This document shows, one piece after another, positions 1 to 10,235 of a DNA stretch of 64,000 nt. Source of the stretch: Cyanobacterium sp. HL-69 (GTDB lineage: Bacteria > Cyanobacteriota > Cyanobacteriia > Cyanobacteriales > Cyanobacteriaceae); NCBI GenBank assembly GCA_002813895.1, contig CP024912.1, forward strand, positions 2,635,836 to 2,699,835, given 5' to 3'. The stretch's first letter is position 1, and every line of letters begins with the position of its first letter. The notes under the pieces were generated by a model. The model ran no database searches. It had not been told where the DNA came from and worked only from the letters and a program-made list of their open reading frames with translations. Position numbers and translations under genes: made by a program.

Positions 1-784
1 TTCTAGTTTGATTCCTGAATATTTACCTAAAAATCCCTATGAGTTTACGGGAAAATTGGAGTTTCAAAATATCTCCTTTGGTTATCATCCTGATAGTTTG
101 GTGTTAGACAATATCAATTTTAAGGTTGAACCTTATCAAACTGTGGCACTGGTAGGACGTTCGGGGTCTGGTAAATCTACGCTGGTTAAGCTCTTATTTC
201 GCTATTTTGACCCCTTGGAAGGAAAAATTTTTTTGGATGGTCAAAATATTAAAACCTTTGATATTAGCCGTTATCGTCGCCGTATGGCTATTGTGCATCA
301 AGAGGTGGATATGTTTAACGGTAGTATTGTGGATAATTTGACCTATGGTAATCCTAATGTTAGTTTAGCAGAGTTGAAACAAGCCTGTGCGATCGCCCGT
401 GTGGATGATTTTATCCAAAAACTACCCGATAAATATAACACCATCGTCGGAGAAAGGGGAGTAAGACTATCAGGAGGACAAAAACAAAGATTGGGCATTG
501 CAAGGGCATTAATTGTCAACCCAGATATATTGATATTTGATGAAGCCACATCCAGCCTTGATTATGAATCAGAAAGGGAAATTCAACTGGCAATGAAATC
601 TATTTTTGGCACCCGTACTACCATTATTATTGCCCACCGTCTTAGCACCGTGAGGGAAGCGGATAAAATTATTGTGGTTGATAATGGCAAAATTGCAGAA
701 GTAGGTAATCACGAGGAGTTACTTCGCCAAGGAGGTATTTATCAAAGGTTACATTCTCTCCAAGAAAGCGGAGATTTGTATTAA
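1..784 (+). CDS. ABC exporter, ATPase part (5' end cut by window)
   Basis: This is the C-terminal, nucleotide-binding part of an ABC transporter of the exporter (MsbA/lipid or peptide) type. The reading frame is open to the window edge, so the membrane domain must lie upstream and the TTG at position 8 is not a real start. Counting from that TTG, Walker A GRSGSGKST is at residues 50-58, the Q-loop at VHQEVDMF near 96, the signature LSGGQ at 154-158, Walker B ILIFDEA at 174-180 and the switch histidine in IIAHRLST at 210. All catalytic elements are intact, so the ATPase should be active. The substrate cannot be told from this part. Confidence 0.93.
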   Translation, partial: SSLIPEYLPKNPYEFTGKLEFQNISFGYHPDSLVLDNINFKVEPYQTVALVGRSGSGKSTLVKLLFRYFDPLEGKIFLDGQNIKTFDISRYRRRMAIVHQEVDMFNGSIVDNLTYGNPNVSLAELKQACAIARVDDFIQKLPDKYNTIVGERGVRLSGGQKQRLGIARALIVNPDILIFDEATSSLDYESEREIQLAMKSIFGTRTTIIIAHRLSTVREADKIIVVDNGKIAEVGNHEELLRQGGIYQRLHSLQESGDLY

Positions 785-887
785 TTTCGTGATTACAGAG
801 TTCTAGGTAGCCTGTGTTACAGTATCTTGATAATTGGTTAGGTTATCCTTAAGATATTAAAATTTCAAGACATTGGGAAAAGCGGAA

Positions 888-1691
888 GTGATTTACATAT
901 CCATAGTTGAAGGGAATCCCCATTTGCGATCGCTCCTAGGATGGCACTTACAACAAGCGGGTTACATCACCCATCAATATAGCACTATTCAACAGGCAAG
1001 AAGTAACCTCACCCAAAATCCGCCTACCCTAATGATTATTGATTCAGACTTACCAGACGGTGACGGGGTAGAATTTTGCCGTTGGTTATCCCAATCAAGA
1101 CAAACCCTCATCTTAGTCTTGTCCGCAAAAATAGGAGAGAAAGATGTGGTCAATGGTTTAAAAGCAGGGGCTGACGACTACATCAAAAAACCCTTTGGAA
1201 TGCAAGAATTTTTAGCCCGGGTTGAATCCCTACTCCGTCGCTTTCGAGTTAATAACGCTCCCCTCATTCTCGATTTTGGAGATCTAAAAATAGACTTAGT
1301 CCAAAGAAGAGTAGAATTTAGAGGGGAATTTATCGACCTAACTCCCCAAGAATTCAGTTTACTCTATGTCTTGACCCAAGCCCAAGGAACAGCCCTTAGT
1401 AGAACGGAATTACTACGTCGAGCTTGGCCAGAGGCGATCGAAAATCAACGCACTATCGACACCCATGTATTATCATTGCGCAAAAAAATAGAAATTGACC
1501 CTCGACAACCTAACTTAATTCAAACGGTACGTAATGTGGGTTATCGATTTAACCTTGAATTATTGCAACAGAATAAACTTTCATCCCCAGAAGCCTATCA
1601 ACACCCAAAACACTATCATAGCCATAACAATCATAACAATGGTCATCTTTCTCCTTCAACCCTAAACCAAGAAAGAATAATGGCAAGATAA
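888..1691 (+). CDS. OmpR/PhoB-type response regulator with altered acidic pocket
   Basis: A two-domain DNA-binding regulator: receiver (about residues 1-120) and winged-helix effector (about 135-230) ending in the usual TVRNVGYRF strand. I place the start at the GTG at 888 because it gives MIYISIVEGNP, the normal first strand of a receiver; a TTG at 873 would add five residues. The phosphoacceptor Asp (IIDSDLPDG) and the Lys (DDYIKKPF) are present. The N-terminal acidic pair is VEGN instead of the usual EDD/DDD, so one Mg-binding acid is missing. The C-terminal tail after the effector is His/Asn-rich (HYHSHNNHNNGH). It may be related to NblR-type cyanobacterial regulators, but I cannot assign a symbol. 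No histidine kinase is adjacent. Confidence 0.85.
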   Translation: MIYISIVEGNPHLRSLLGWHLQQAGYITHQYSTIQQARSNLTQNPPTLMIIDSDLPDGDGVEFCRWLSQSRQTLILVLSAKIGEKDVVNGLKAGADDYIKKPFGMQEFLARVESLLRRFRVNNAPLILDFGDLKIDLVQRRVEFRGEFIDLTPQEFSLLYVLTQAQGTALSRTELLRRAWPEAIENQRTIDTHVLSLRKKIEIDPRQPNLIQTVRNVGYRFNLELLQQNKLSSPEAYQHPKHYHSHNNHNNGHLSPSTLNQERIMAR

Positions 1692-1726
1692 GAGCCATTG
1701 ATAATTTAAAAAATGCCCATAAAAAA

Positions 1727-1748
1727 GGGTTAACAATATTGTTAACCC
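1727..1748 (-). terminator. Perfect 22-bp palindrome, terminator of typA
   Basis: A perfect 11+11 inverted repeat (GGGTTAACAAT and its complement) lies between the convergent ends of the response regulator and typA. On the minus strand the stem is followed directly by six T (A run at 1721-1726 on the plus strand), as in a factor-independent terminator for typA. It may also slow transcripts from the plus strand. Confidence 0.7.
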
Positions 1749-1773
1749 TCAGACAATTAATGGACAGTAAAAT

Positions 1774-3567
1774 TTAACGCTTAACTAACTTTTTGGTGTT
1801 AACTTTGCGTAAGCGAATAGATTCGGGAGTTACTTCTAACAACTCATCGGGCCCGATATATTCTAAAGCGCGTTCTAAATTCATTTCCACAGGAGCTTGT
1901 AATTGTACTAATTCATCCCCTGTTGCCGCACGGTGGTTAGTTAACTGCTTAGTTTTACAAACGTTAATCTCCACATCTTGGGCGCGGTTACATTCACCGA
2001 TAATCATGCCTTTGTAAACCTTGGTACCAGGATGAATAAAGAATACTCCTCTATCTTCAGCATTTTTCATGGCGTAGAAAGTAGAAACACCCTCTTCAAA
2101 GGAGATAAGGACACCGTTGTAACGGGTTTCTAAATCTCCCACCAAAGGACGATATTCATGGAAACTATGGTTCATGATACCAGCGCCTTTTGTCATACGA
2201 ATAAAGTCACCACGGAAACCAATTAAACCACGGGCAGGGACGACAAATTCTAACTGAGTACGTCCATTATCCCCTGATTGCATATCCTGCATTTCCGCTT
2301 TACGTTGTCCTAAGCGTTCGATACAAGAGCCTTGGGCTTCTTCGGGTACGTCTAAAACAAGGTATTCAAAAGGTTCGTAGGGTTGTCCATTTACCTCACG
2401 GTAAATTACTTGAGGCTGAGATACTTGAAACTCGAAACCTTCACGACGCATATTCTCGATGAGGATACCGAGGTGTAATTCTCCTCTTCCTGAAACAATA
2501 AATTGATCAGCGGATTCTCCATCTTCTACTCTTAAAGCTACATTAGTTTGTAACTCTTTGTCGAGGCGATCGCGAATTTGACGAGAAGTAACAAATTTAC
2601 CTTCTAATCCAGCGAAAGGAGAGTTATTAACAGAGAAAGTCATTCTCAAAGTAGGCTCATCAACCCGAATCAAAGGTAATGCTTGAGGTTCATTTGGACA
2701 GGTAATAGTTTCACCAATATTGGCATCGGTAAATCCTGCCACAGCAACGATATAACCAGCGCTTGCTTCTTCTAATTCGACCCTTTGTAAACCTTCAAAA
2801 CCCAACAGTTTGCTAATTCTGGCCTTAACCATGGTACCGTCTTCTTTCATTAGAGCAGCCTGTTGTCCTGCTTCAATTTTACCATTATGAATTTTACCAA
2901 TAACGATTCTGCCTAAATAGTCAGAATAATCGAGGGTAGTTACTTGCAATTGTAAAGGTTTTTCAGGATCTCCAGCTGGGGGTGGAACATGGTGTAAGAT
3001 AGCCTCAAACAAAGGCTGCATATCAACATTGTCATCGTCGATTTTATTTTTAGCAAATCCAGTCAAACCAGAAGCATAAAGGGTGGTGAAATCGCATTGA
3101 TCATCATCTGCACCTAATTCTACGAATAAATCAAATACTTTGTCCACAGCCCTGTCAGGGTGGACGTTAGGGCGATCAATTTTATTAACAACTACAATGG
3201 GGCGTAAACCTTTTTCCAGAGCTTTTTTAAGTACAAAACGAGTTTGAGGCATGGGGCCTTCGTTGGCATCGACGATTAATACACAACCGTCAACCATTCC
3301 TAAAACCCGTTCAACTTCACCGCCAAAGTCGGCGTGTCCAGGGGTATCTACAATATTAATTAATGTATCTTTGTAGCGTACAGCAGTATTCTTGGAAAGA
3401 ATTGTAATTCCTCTTTCTTTTTCTATATCATTAGAATCCATGACACAGGTAGGAACTTCTTCTCCTTCTCTGAAGATTCCAGACTGTTGTAATAAAGCAT
3501 CTACGAGGGTGGTTTTGCCGTGGTCAACGTGGGCAATAATCGCAAGATTGCGAATGGGGAGAGACAT
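1774..3567 (-). CDS. typA: Ribosome-associated GTPase TypA/BipA
   Basis: A translational GTPase of the EF-G family that binds the 70S ribosome and helps stress and low-temperature growth and 50S assembly. All G motifs are visible: [10 protein letters not shown] (G1) at about residue 11, ERGITI (G2), DTPGHADF (G3) and NKIDRPN (G4). The length of 597 residues is usual for the family, and the C-terminal TypA-specific domain is complete. It starts with ATG at 3567 and is transcribed divergently from dnaK across 306 bp. A strong hairpin terminator follows the stop. Confidence 0.97.
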   Translation of the reverse strand: MSLPIRNLAIIAHVDHGKTTLVDALLQQSGIFREGEEVPTCVMDSNDIEKERGITILSKNTAVRYKDTLINIVDTPGHADFGGEVERVLGMVDGCVLIVDANEGPMPQTRFVLKKALEKGLRPIVVVNKIDRPNVHPDRAVDKVFDLFVELGADDDQCDFTTLYASGLTGFAKNKIDDDNVDMQPLFEAILHHVPPPAGDPEKPLQLQVTTLDYSDYLGRIVIGKIHNGKIEAGQQAALMKEDGTMVKARISKLLGFEGLQRVELEEASAGYIVAVAGFTDANIGETITCPNEPQALPLIRVDEPTLRMTFSVNNSPFAGLEGKFVTSRQIRDRLDKELQTNVALRVEDGESADQFIVSGRGELHLGILIENMRREGFEFQVSQPQVIYREVNGQPYEPFEYLVLDVPEEAQGSCIERLGQRKAEMQDMQSGDNGRTQLEFVVPARGLIGFRGDFIRMTKGAGIMNHSFHEYRPLVGDLETRYNGVLISFEEGVSTFYAMKNAEDRGVFFIHPGTKVYKGMIIGECNRAQDVEINVCKTKQLTNHRAATGDELVQLQAPVEMNLERALEYIGPDELLEVTPESIRLRKVNTKKLVKR

Positions 3568-3873
3568 ATATACTCTTTAACTTATTGTAATGATTATTTA
3601 TAGTTGCCTTAATTCTAACTGATCATTGTTATTTTTTGTTAATCTTGTGAGTCACTTTGGTTTTTTTATTGTATTTGGATTAAAAAATGTATGGGATACA
3701 AAACAAATCAAACCCTAGGTAAATAAATCAATGTACGGAAAACTACACTACCTGAACTGCCCTAATTTGCTTCATTATAGAAGATGAAAATAATCAAATT
3801 ATGAGCAATCATTAGGAAACTTTGATTATTCCAATATTTTAAATTTGTAAATATATTAAATCATTAATCATTT
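3568..3873. promoter_or_regulatory. Divergent typA/dnaK intergenic region
   Basis: This 306-bp AT-rich stretch must hold the promoters for both typA and dnaK. I see no CIRCE-type heat-shock operator (TTAGCACTC-N9-GAGTGCTAA). An AATGTACGG motif near 3731 resembles one upstream of chlD (reverse complement ACCGTACATT at 26177-26186) and of the chlD fragment (29211-29220); this may be coincidence. No small gene is supported here. Confidence 0.4.
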
Positions 3874-5781
3874 ATGGGAAAAGTAGTAGGTATAGATTTA
3901 GGTACAACAAACTCCTGTGTGGCTGTAATGGAAGGTGGTAAACCTGTTGTTATTGCTAATGCTGAGGGTTTTAGAACCACTCCTTCTGTGGTTGCCTATG
4001 CGAAAAATGGCGATCGCCTCGTAGGACAAATTGCCAAACGTCAAGGGGTAATGAACCCCGAAAACACCTTTTATTCTGTAAAACGTTTCATTGGTAGAAG
4101 ACATGACGAAGTAACCAACGAAACCACCGAAGTATCCTATCAAGTATTAAACGTAAACGGTAACGTAAAATTAGACTGTCCTTCTCAGGGTAAACAATTC
4201 GCCCCCGAAGAAATCTCCGCCCAAGTATTACGTAAATTAGTAGAAGACGCTAGTAAATACCTCGGAGAAACCGTTACCGAAGCGGTAATCACCGTTCCTG
4301 CATACTTCAACGACTCCCAACGTCAAGCCACTAAAGACGCTGGTAAAATTGCCGGGATCGAAGTAAAACGTATCATCAACGAACCCACCGCCGCTTCCTT
4401 AGCCTACGGTTTAGATAAAAAAAGTAACGAAACCATCCTCGTATTTGACTTAGGTGGTGGTACTTTTGACGTATCTGTATTGGAAGTAGGGGACGGAGTA
4501 TTTGAAGTATTAGCCACCTCTGGAGATACCCATCTAGGGGGAGATGACTTCGACAAAAAAATTGTTGACTTCCTCGCCGCCGACTTCAAAGCAAAAGAAG
4601 GTATTGATTTACGCAAAGACAAACAAGCCTTACAACGTTTAACCGAAGCGGCTGAAAAAGCAAAAATTGAACTTTCCAACGTATCTCAAGCAGACATCAA
4701 CTTACCCTTCATCACCGCCACCCAAGACGGCCCCAAACACCTAGAATTATCTTTAACCAGAGCTAAATTCGAGGAAATTTGTGCCGACTTAATCGATCGT
4801 TGTGCCATTCCTGTACAAAATGCTCTCAAAGACGCTAAATTAAGCCCTAGCGACATTGACGAAGTCGTATTGGTAGGGGGTTCTACCCGTATTCCAGCGG
4901 TTAAAGAAGTCGTTAAAAAAGTATTAGGAAAAGATCCTAACCAAACCGTTAACCCCGATGAAGTAGTAGCCGTCGGTGCCGCTATCCAAGGGGGTGTATT
5001 ATCTGGGGAAGTTAAAGATATTCTCTTATTAGATGTTACCCCTCTATCCTTGGGTGTTGAAACCCTAGGCGGTGTAATGACTAAAATTATTCCTAGGAAT
5101 ACCACTATCCCCACCAAAAAATCTGAAACCTTCTCCACTGCGGTAGATAGTCAAAGCAATGTAGAAATTCACGTTTTACAAGGGGAAAGAGAATTTTCTA
5201 AAGATAACAAGAGTTTGGGAACTTTCCGTTTAGACGGTATCCCCCCTGCACCCCGTGGCGTACCTCAAATTGAAGTAACCTTCGACATTGACGCTAACGG
5301 TATCCTCCATGTAACTGCGAAGGATAGAGGCACTGGTAAAGAGCAGTCTATCAGCATCACTGGGGCTTCTACCTTACCTGATGAGGATGTTGATCGTATG
5401 GTCAAAGAAGCTGAGGCTAATGCGGCGGCAGATAAGGAAAAACGGGAAGCTATTGAGCGTAAAAACCAAGCCGACTCTTTAGTATATCAAGCTGAGAAGC
5501 AATTAACAGAGCTAGGAGACAAGGTTTCTGCGGATGATAAAGCCAAGGCAGAAGGTTTAATCGCAGATCTAAAAGATGCGGTAGCCAAGGAAGATGACGA
5601 GAAGATCAAAACCGTAATGCCCGAATTACAACAAGTTCTTTATACCATTGGTACTAATGTTTATCAACAGTCTGCTGATGGTGCAGCCCCTGGAGGCGCT
5701 CCTGGTGCGGATGCGTCTTCTGCTCCTAGTGATGATGGTGACGATGTCATCGATGCGGAATTCTCTGAAGAGGATAAGTAA
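3874..5781 (+). CDS. dnaK: Chaperone Hsp70/DnaK (DnaK2-like)
   Basis: An ATP-driven protein-folding chaperone that works with DnaJ and GrpE in the cytoplasm or at the thylakoid. The ATPase domain shows GIDLGTTNS at the N terminus, [11 protein letters not shown] near residue 140 and [11 protein letters not shown] near 190. The substrate-binding domain starts around [13 protein letters not shown], and the lid ends in the acidic DVIDAEF tail. At 635 residues it matches the main cyanobacterial DnaK2 type; cyanobacteria usually have three paralogues, so the number is a family-based guess. It is monocistronic, followed by a clear terminator. Confidence 0.97.
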   Translation: MGKVVGIDLGTTNSCVAVMEGGKPVVIANAEGFRTTPSVVAYAKNGDRLVGQIAKRQGVMNPENTFYSVKRFIGRRHDEVTNETTEVSYQVLNVNGNVKLDCPSQGKQFAPEEISAQVLRKLVEDASKYLGETVTEAVITVPAYFNDSQRQATKDAGKIAGIEVKRIINEPTAASLAYGLDKKSNETILVFDLGGGTFDVSVLEVGDGVFEVLATSGDTHLGGDDFDKKIVDFLAADFKAKEGIDLRKDKQALQRLTEAAEKAKIELSNVSQADINLPFITATQDGPKHLELSLTRAKFEEICADLIDRCAIPVQNALKDAKLSPSDIDEVVLVGGSTRIPAVKEVVKKVLGKDPNQTVNPDEVVAVGAAIQGGVLSGEVKDILLLDVTPLSLGVETLGGVMTKIIPRNTTIPTKKSETFSTAVDSQSNVEIHVLQGEREFSKDNKSLGTFRLDGIPPAPRGVPQIEVTFDIDANGILHVTAKDRGTGKEQSISITGASTLPDEDVDRMVKEAEANAAADKEKREAIERKNQADSLVYQAEKQLTELGDKVSADDKAKAEGLIADLKDAVAKEDDEKIKTVMPELQQVLYTIGTNVYQQSADGAAPGGAPGADASSAPSDDGDDVIDAEFSEEDK

Positions 5782-5815
5782 GTTTTTTACTAAAACCATT
5801 TAATTTTTGAATTAG

Positions 5816-5844
5816 GAGGCGTTGTTTTCAACGTCTCTTTTTTT
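5816..5844 (+). terminator. Rho-independent terminator of dnaK
   Basis: GAGGCGTTG pairs with CAACGTCTC (nine pairs, one G-U) around a TTTT loop and is followed by seven T. It sits 35 bp after the dnaK stop. Confidence 0.88.
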
Positions 5845-5982
5845 ATGGGAAAAATCATAGGCATAATTTGCCATAGCAAAAATATAACGATCGCTCTTTA
5901 TCCTTGAGTGGCAATGGAAAAATAATATTATGATTAAAATGTAGCACTTCAATAATCGGGAAAAACCTCGAATATATTTTAT

Positions 5983-6327
5983 ATGACTGATTCAGACAAA
6001 AAAGAAACAAAAATCACCACCAATCAAGAGCAAAGTGAATCCATTGATAAACCCATCACCCCCCCTCGTTGTTTTGTTGGGGGAGCAATATCAGGAGCAT
6101 TGGCGATCGCCGCTTATTTATTAACCAAGTCCATAGTACAAACCTACGCAGGAATTCCCATCAGTTTCGACAACCCCATGGCCGCCCGTATTGCTTCCAC
6201 CGTCAGAACCCTAATCATGGGCATCACCACCATGGCAACCTTTGTATTTGTCATGGTAACTGTGGGTTTATTCGCCCTAGGAATTCAATTAATTTTCAAA
6301 AAACAAGGTTCTAGCCCCAACTCTTAA
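5983..6327 (+). CDS. Small cyanobacterial membrane protein (DUF3082-like)
   Basis: A 114-residue protein with a charged N terminus (residues 1-28), a first hydrophobic segment GGAISGALAIAAYLLTKSIV and a second, longer one with VFVMVTVGLFALGIQLIF near the C terminus. The pattern matches the cyanobacterial DUF3082 family as I remember it; the function is unknown. It is probably in the thylakoid or plasma membrane. It stands alone between dnaK and two further small cyanobacterial genes in the same direction. Confidence 0.75.
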   Translation: MTDSDKKETKITTNQEQSESIDKPITPPRCFVGGAISGALAIAAYLLTKSIVQTYAGIPISFDNPMAARIASTVRTLIMGITTMATFVFVMVTVGLFALGIQLIFKKQGSSPNS

Positions 6328-6424
6328 CCATTATTCTGAGAAAACTTAACTATTTATGTAAATTTATGTAAAGTTTGTTAGGATCATAGATAGAGTAGTA
6401 ATATATAGATATATAAAAAATAAT

Positions 6425-6751
6425 ATGCAACCATCTCAACCCACAGAAAGAGAGCTACTAGCCAAGGTTCTTGCCCCTTTACTAGAAGATTTTAAATACT
6501 GGTTTTCCCGCTCTATTACTTTACTAGAATCCGAGAGAATAACTTTCTTATCAGAAGAAGAACAAAATGATCTAATTGCCAGAATCAAAAATTCTCAGGA
6601 AGAGGTGAAAACGGCTTCTATGCTCTTTAAAGCCACCGATGGGAGAGCGGGAATAGATACAAAAGTTCTAATGCCTTGGCACAGCCTTGTAGGGGAATGC
6701 TGGAGTGTTGCCCGTAGATGGCGCAAAGAAAAAGAACTAAACCAAAACTAG
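6425..6751 (+). CDS. Conserved cyanobacterial protein (DUF2605-like)
   Basis: A soluble 108-residue protein, acidic in its first half and basic at the end (RRWRKEKEL). Conserved-looking stretches are LLAKVLAPLLEDFKYWF, an alpha-helical middle, and PWHSLVGECW. This looks like the DUF2605 family, found next to DUF2973 genes in cyanobacteria, and the next gene here indeed looks like DUF2973. No enzymatic motif is visible and the function is unknown. Confidence 0.75.
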   Translation: MQPSQPTERELLAKVLAPLLEDFKYWFSRSITLLESERITFLSEEEQNDLIARIKNSQEEVKTASMLFKATDGRAGIDTKVLMPWHSLVGECWSVARRWRKEKELNQN

Positions 6752-6836
6752 ATTTTTCTCAATCAAAGAAAAAACTAAAACATTAACAAGCTATTTAACT
6801 AAAAACTATTACAAGGAATTCTGAGCGGAGACTTTA

Positions 6837-7151
6837 ATGCTACACCTAATTTATATTCTTGCCTTTACCGTGATTGCTTTTTTCGCCATCAGCAACTTAA
6901 TCCGTAGTCTCATCACCATCAGTGCTGAGTCTCAAAGAGGCTCTTGGACCGATACCCCCAAACCTCTAAATAGAAGACCATCCCAGTCTTACAGGGTACC
7001 TCATCCTGAATTGTTGGATGATAACGGAGATCCTGTGGATGAGCCTTTATTGGTAATTCGTTCTGTATCCGTAGAAGATGCCCGTCAAAGATTAGATTCT
7101 ATCTATCAATCGTCCCCCGGACAAACTAGACAAACCGAAGAAGACAGTTAG
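6837..7151 (+). CDS. Small membrane-anchored protein (DUF2973-like)
   Basis: A 104-residue protein with one N-terminal transmembrane helix (LIYILAFTVIAFFAISNLI) and a hydrophilic tail containing a proline-rich stretch (RRPSQSYRVPHPELL) and DNGDPVDEPLLV. This is the DUF2973 pattern. It follows the DUF2605-like gene by 85 bp in the same direction, and the two probably work together. Function unknown. Confidence 0.75.
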   Translation: MLHLIYILAFTVIAFFAISNLIRSLITISAESQRGSWTDTPKPLNRRPSQSYRVPHPELLDDNGDPVDEPLLVIRSVSVEDARQRLDSIYQSSPGQTRQTEEDS

Positions 7152-7220
7152 AATAATTGATAATTGATAATTAATAATGGATAATTGAAGCTAACGTAAT
7201 TTTTTCCCTTACTTTGCTTT

Positions 7221-7895
7221 ATGGTAATCACTGCTGCGGATGTTAATATAGCCGATTATATAGATCATTCTCTCTTAAATCCTCTGGCGACAACCAAGGA
7301 TGTAGAATTGTGTTGCAATCAGGCTATTGATTGCGGTTTTCCCGCAGTATGTGTCTATCCTGTCCATGTCAAAAAAGCTGTGTCTATCCTTCATACCCAA
7401 AAGATTAAGGTGGCGACAGTTATCGGTTTTCCCACAGGGGCAACTACTCCCCACGTAAAGCTACACGAAGCCCAAGAAGCCACTAATTACGGGGCAGGGG
7501 AGTTGGATGTGGTTATTAATTTAGGTTGGTTAAAGTCTGGGAAGTTTGACTGGATTCATAAGGAAATAGCCTCTATTTGTGAGGAGACGGGTATTCCTGT
7601 TAAAGCGATTTTGGAAACTACCTGTTTGACAGATGAGGAAAAAAAAGTGGCCGCTGAGATATGTTTGGATGCGGGGGTAAGTTTCTTAAAAACTAGCACT
7701 GGTTGGTTTGGGGGGGCAACGGTGGAAGATGTGGCTCTATTGCATCGTATTTCTAAGGGGCGTGTTGGTGTTAAGGCTTCTGGGGGTATTAAGGATTTAG
7801 AAAGTGCGATCGCCCTTATCAATGCAGGGGCAACCCGTCTAGGCACATCAAGGGGAGTCGAAATAGTCAGACAACAAAAGGACAACGTCAGATAA
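7221..7895 (+). CDS. deoC: Deoxyribose-phosphate aldolase
   Basis: Cleaves 2-deoxy-D-ribose 5-phosphate to glyceraldehyde 3-phosphate and acetaldehyde, in deoxynucleoside salvage. The protein is a complete 224-residue TIM barrel. The Schiff-base lysine is K157 in SFLKTSTGW, the second active-site lysine is K185 in VGVKASGGI and the proton-relay aspartate is D96 in GELDVVIN. It starts with ATG at 7221. The upstream gap holds AT-rich AATTGATAATT repeats (7152-7190). No other nucleoside salvage gene is adjacent. Confidence 0.96.
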   Translation: MVITAADVNIADYIDHSLLNPLATTKDVELCCNQAIDCGFPAVCVYPVHVKKAVSILHTQKIKVATVIGFPTGATTPHVKLHEAQEATNYGAGELDVVINLGWLKSGKFDWIHKEIASICEETGIPVKAILETTCLTDEEKKVAAEICLDAGVSFLKTSTGWFGGATVEDVALLHRISKGRVGVKASGGIKDLESAIALINAGATRLGTSRGVEIVRQQKDNVR

Positions 7896-8031
7896 ATCAT
7901 TGTAACCATTGCTCATCTTTGCCATTGTTCATTGCTTTCCTCGACCTTAATGGCGAAAAATGTTATGATAGAAGATCATAGTCGAACTTGCCCATAAAGA
8001 GAAGTTCAGCAGATTTCAAACATATAGTCTA

Positions 8032-8772
8032 ATGACAATAACTGATCCTCGTCGTCGCATAGAGTTACAGAAACTACTTAAAAAACTAGGTTTAACAGAT
8101 TTATCAAAAGTTAACTGGACATTATTAGATACCGCCCTGACTCATCCGAGTTTCTCTCATCAAAACAATTACGAACAGTTAGAATTTGTCGGTGATGCCG
8201 TGGTGAGACTGGTTGCCGCCGAATTACTAAAAGAAACCTACCCTGAGTTACCCGTAGGGGAATATGCCGCCATTCGTTCGGTCATTGTGAGTGATCGCTT
8301 TTTGGCCGAAATAGCAGAACAGTATGGGGTAGAAATGTATCTACTAATTGCTCCTAATGTAAGGGGCGATCGCATGGGCCGCATCTCTCGTCTTGCTGAT
8401 GCCTTTGAAGCCATCCTCGGTGCATTATACGAAAGCACCAGAACCATGGAATTAATACGCCATTGGCTTGACCCCATTTTATCAGAAAAGGCCGCCCAAG
8501 TTCACGCCGATCCTGCCCGACAAAATTATAAAGATGCCTTACAAGAATGGACGCAAAGGGTACACAAATCCCTACCGACTTATCTTGTGCAAGAACATCG
8601 TTTGAGCAAAGGAGAAGAAAATGAGCGTTTTGTGGCGCAAGTATGGTTAAAAGATAAGCTCTTGGGTGAAGGTAAGGGTGCAACCAAAAAAGCATCCCAT
8701 CAGGCCGCTGCTAAACAGGCTTTTTATGCTTTTGTTAATCAAGAGCAAGTTTCTCCGACCAAAAATCAATAA
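8032..8772 (+). CDS. rnc: Ribonuclease III
   Basis: A double-strand-specific endoribonuclease for rRNA and mRNA processing. The catalytic domain has the signature YEQLEFVGDAVV at residues 47-58, with the acidic residues in place, and a second acidic site in RLADAFEAILGALYE. A double-stranded-RNA-binding domain follows from about residue 165 (NYKDALQEW) to the KKASHQAAAKQAF helix. Length 246 is normal. Cyanobacteria usually have more than one RNase III-type enzyme, so this may be one paralogue. Confidence 0.95.
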   Translation: MTITDPRRRIELQKLLKKLGLTDLSKVNWTLLDTALTHPSFSHQNNYEQLEFVGDAVVRLVAAELLKETYPELPVGEYAAIRSVIVSDRFLAEIAEQYGVEMYLLIAPNVRGDRMGRISRLADAFEAILGALYESTRTMELIRHWLDPILSEKAAQVHADPARQNYKDALQEWTQRVHKSLPTYLVQEHRLSKGEENERFVAQVWLKDKLLGEGKGATKKASHQAAAKQAFYAFVNQEQVSPTKNQ

Positions 8773-8808
8773 TTAGGCTCTGACGGGGAAACTGTTAGCA
8801 ATTATTTT

Positions 8809-9378
8809 TTAATATAAATCGTGATCTTGAATGTATGATTTTACTTTCGGGGTCAAGATTTCTTGATTTTGATTCTGACGATACTCTGTAGAAGATACAG
8901 GGGGTAGTGAATAGTCTGCCAGAGTGTAGCCAAGGGTATATTTATCTAGCTTTTTCTGAGTTTGAGTATCAATTTGATAACCTTCACGGGGTAATATTAA
9001 AACCTTTACCTGTTGCCAGAGTTTTTCTGCCTCATACCAGCTAAATATTTGCGGGGCTAAGTCACTACCAATAACGAAAGTTAAGTCGGCTTTGTTACCC
9101 CATTTTTTTTTCGCTTTTTCAATGGTGTATAAGGTGCGCCGATCGCCTATATCCGTTCCCAGTTTAATGTTATCATTACCAGAAGATAGACTCAGTTCTT
9201 CTATGAGTAAATTCAACATTTGACTACGATGGTATAGGCTTTTTTGACCCTCTTTAAATGGGTTGTCAGAAGCATACACTGCTACCAAATCATATTTTTG
9301 ACTCAGATAACCTAAAATTGTTTGATGGGCAATGGTAGGGGGATCTGCACTGGTTCCAAAAATAGCAATTTTCATCAA
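8809..9378 (-). CDS. nadD: Nicotinate-nucleotide adenylyltransferase
   Basis: Adenylylates nicotinate mononucleotide to deamido-NAD in NAD biosynthesis. The nucleotidyltransferase fold shows IAIFGTSADPPTIAHQ at the N terminus (a variant of the GTFDPIHxGH motif) and PPVSSTEYRQ near residue 160 (the ISSTxIR motif). Length 189 is usual. It lies 8 bp after hisA and is probably cotranscribed with it. nadE, which uses the product, is at 13.3 kb, in a separate unit. Confidence 0.85.
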   Translation of the reverse strand: MMKIAIFGTSADPPTIAHQTILGYLSQKYDLVAVYASDNPFKEGQKSLYHRSQMLNLLIEELSLSSGNDNIKLGTDIGDRRTLYTIEKAKKKWGNKADLTFVIGSDLAPQIFSWYEAEKLWQQVKVLILPREGYQIDTQTQKKLDKYTLGYTLADYSLPPVSSTEYRQNQNQEILTPKVKSYIQDHDLY

Positions 9379-9386
9379 TCAACTGT

Positions 9387-10163
9387 TTAAGCTAAGGCCG
9401 AATCACCAAAATTAAGGGGAATATCCTGTAATCTGCCATCTCCCACTGCTTTAATGGCTTCCGTTAAATCTACCTTTCCAGTATAAATTGCTTTACCCAC
9501 AATAACGCTCTTTACCCCAACGGGTTCGAGGGATAGTAAACTAAGAATATCGCTCAATGAACTAATACCTCCAGAGGCGATAATGGGAATATCGGTAACA
9601 CTAGCAATTTCCCTTAAGGCTTCTTGGTTTGGGCCTACTAAGGTACCATCCCGATGGATGTCGGTATAAATGATGGCGGCGGCTTGGGGTGATATGGCTT
9701 TGGCTAATTCAGTGGCTTCTACTTCCGAGGTTTCTAACCATCCCTTGGTGGCTACTTTTCCATTTCTAGCATCGATGCCGATGGCTACCTTTTGGGGAAA
9801 TGCTTCGCACAATTCCTTGACTAACTCAGGATTTTCTACGGCTACGGTGCCCACAATGGCTCTATCTACCCCTAATTTAAAGAGGGTTTCTACTGAAGTG
9901 CGATCACGCAAACCCCCACCCACTTGTACAGGAATATCTAAAGCCGAAACAATTTCTTTAATCACATCCACATTAACAGGATGCCCAGCTTTTGCTCCAT
10001 CCAAATCCACGAGATGTAAACGGGTAGCCCCCTGATTCTGCCATTGTAGGGCAACTTCCACAGGATTTTCGTTGAATACTTGAGATTGGGCATAATCTCC
10101 CTGATATAAACGTACACAATGCCCACGTAATAAATCAATTGCTGGTATTACTTCCATAACCAC
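9387..10163 (-). CDS. hisA: Phosphoribosylformimino-AICAR-phosphate isomerase
   Basis: Catalyses the fourth step of histidine biosynthesis, isomerising ProFAR to PRFAR. A (beta-alpha)8 barrel of 258 residues with the catalytic aspartates in [15 protein letters not shown] (about D9) and [11 protein letters not shown] (about D131). Phosphate-binding loops VQVGGGLRD and IIASGGISS are present. The ATG at 10163 could be replaced by the second M two codons later. It heads a two-gene unit with nadD. Confidence 0.96.
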   Translation of the reverse strand: MVMEVIPAIDLLRGHCVRLYQGDYAQSQVFNENPVEVALQWQNQGATRLHLVDLDGAKAGHPVNVDVIKEIVSALDIPVQVGGGLRDRTSVETLFKLGVDRAIVGTVAVENPELVKELCEAFPQKVAIGIDARNGKVATKGWLETSEVEATELAKAISPQAAAIIYTDIHRDGTLVGPNQEALREIASVTDIPIIASGGISSLSDILSLLSLEPVGVKSVIVGKAIYTGKVDLTEAIKAVGDGRLQDIPLNFGDSALA

Positions 10164-10235
10164 ATTAGTGAAATGTCAAGAATTTTAATTATACCCCATT
10201 AGCAATGGACAACGAATAATGGACAATAAATTAAC

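Noticed and set aside
3568-3873. CIRCE operator before dnaK
   Set aside because: No TTAGCACTC/GAGTGCTAA inverted repeat is present in the spacer.
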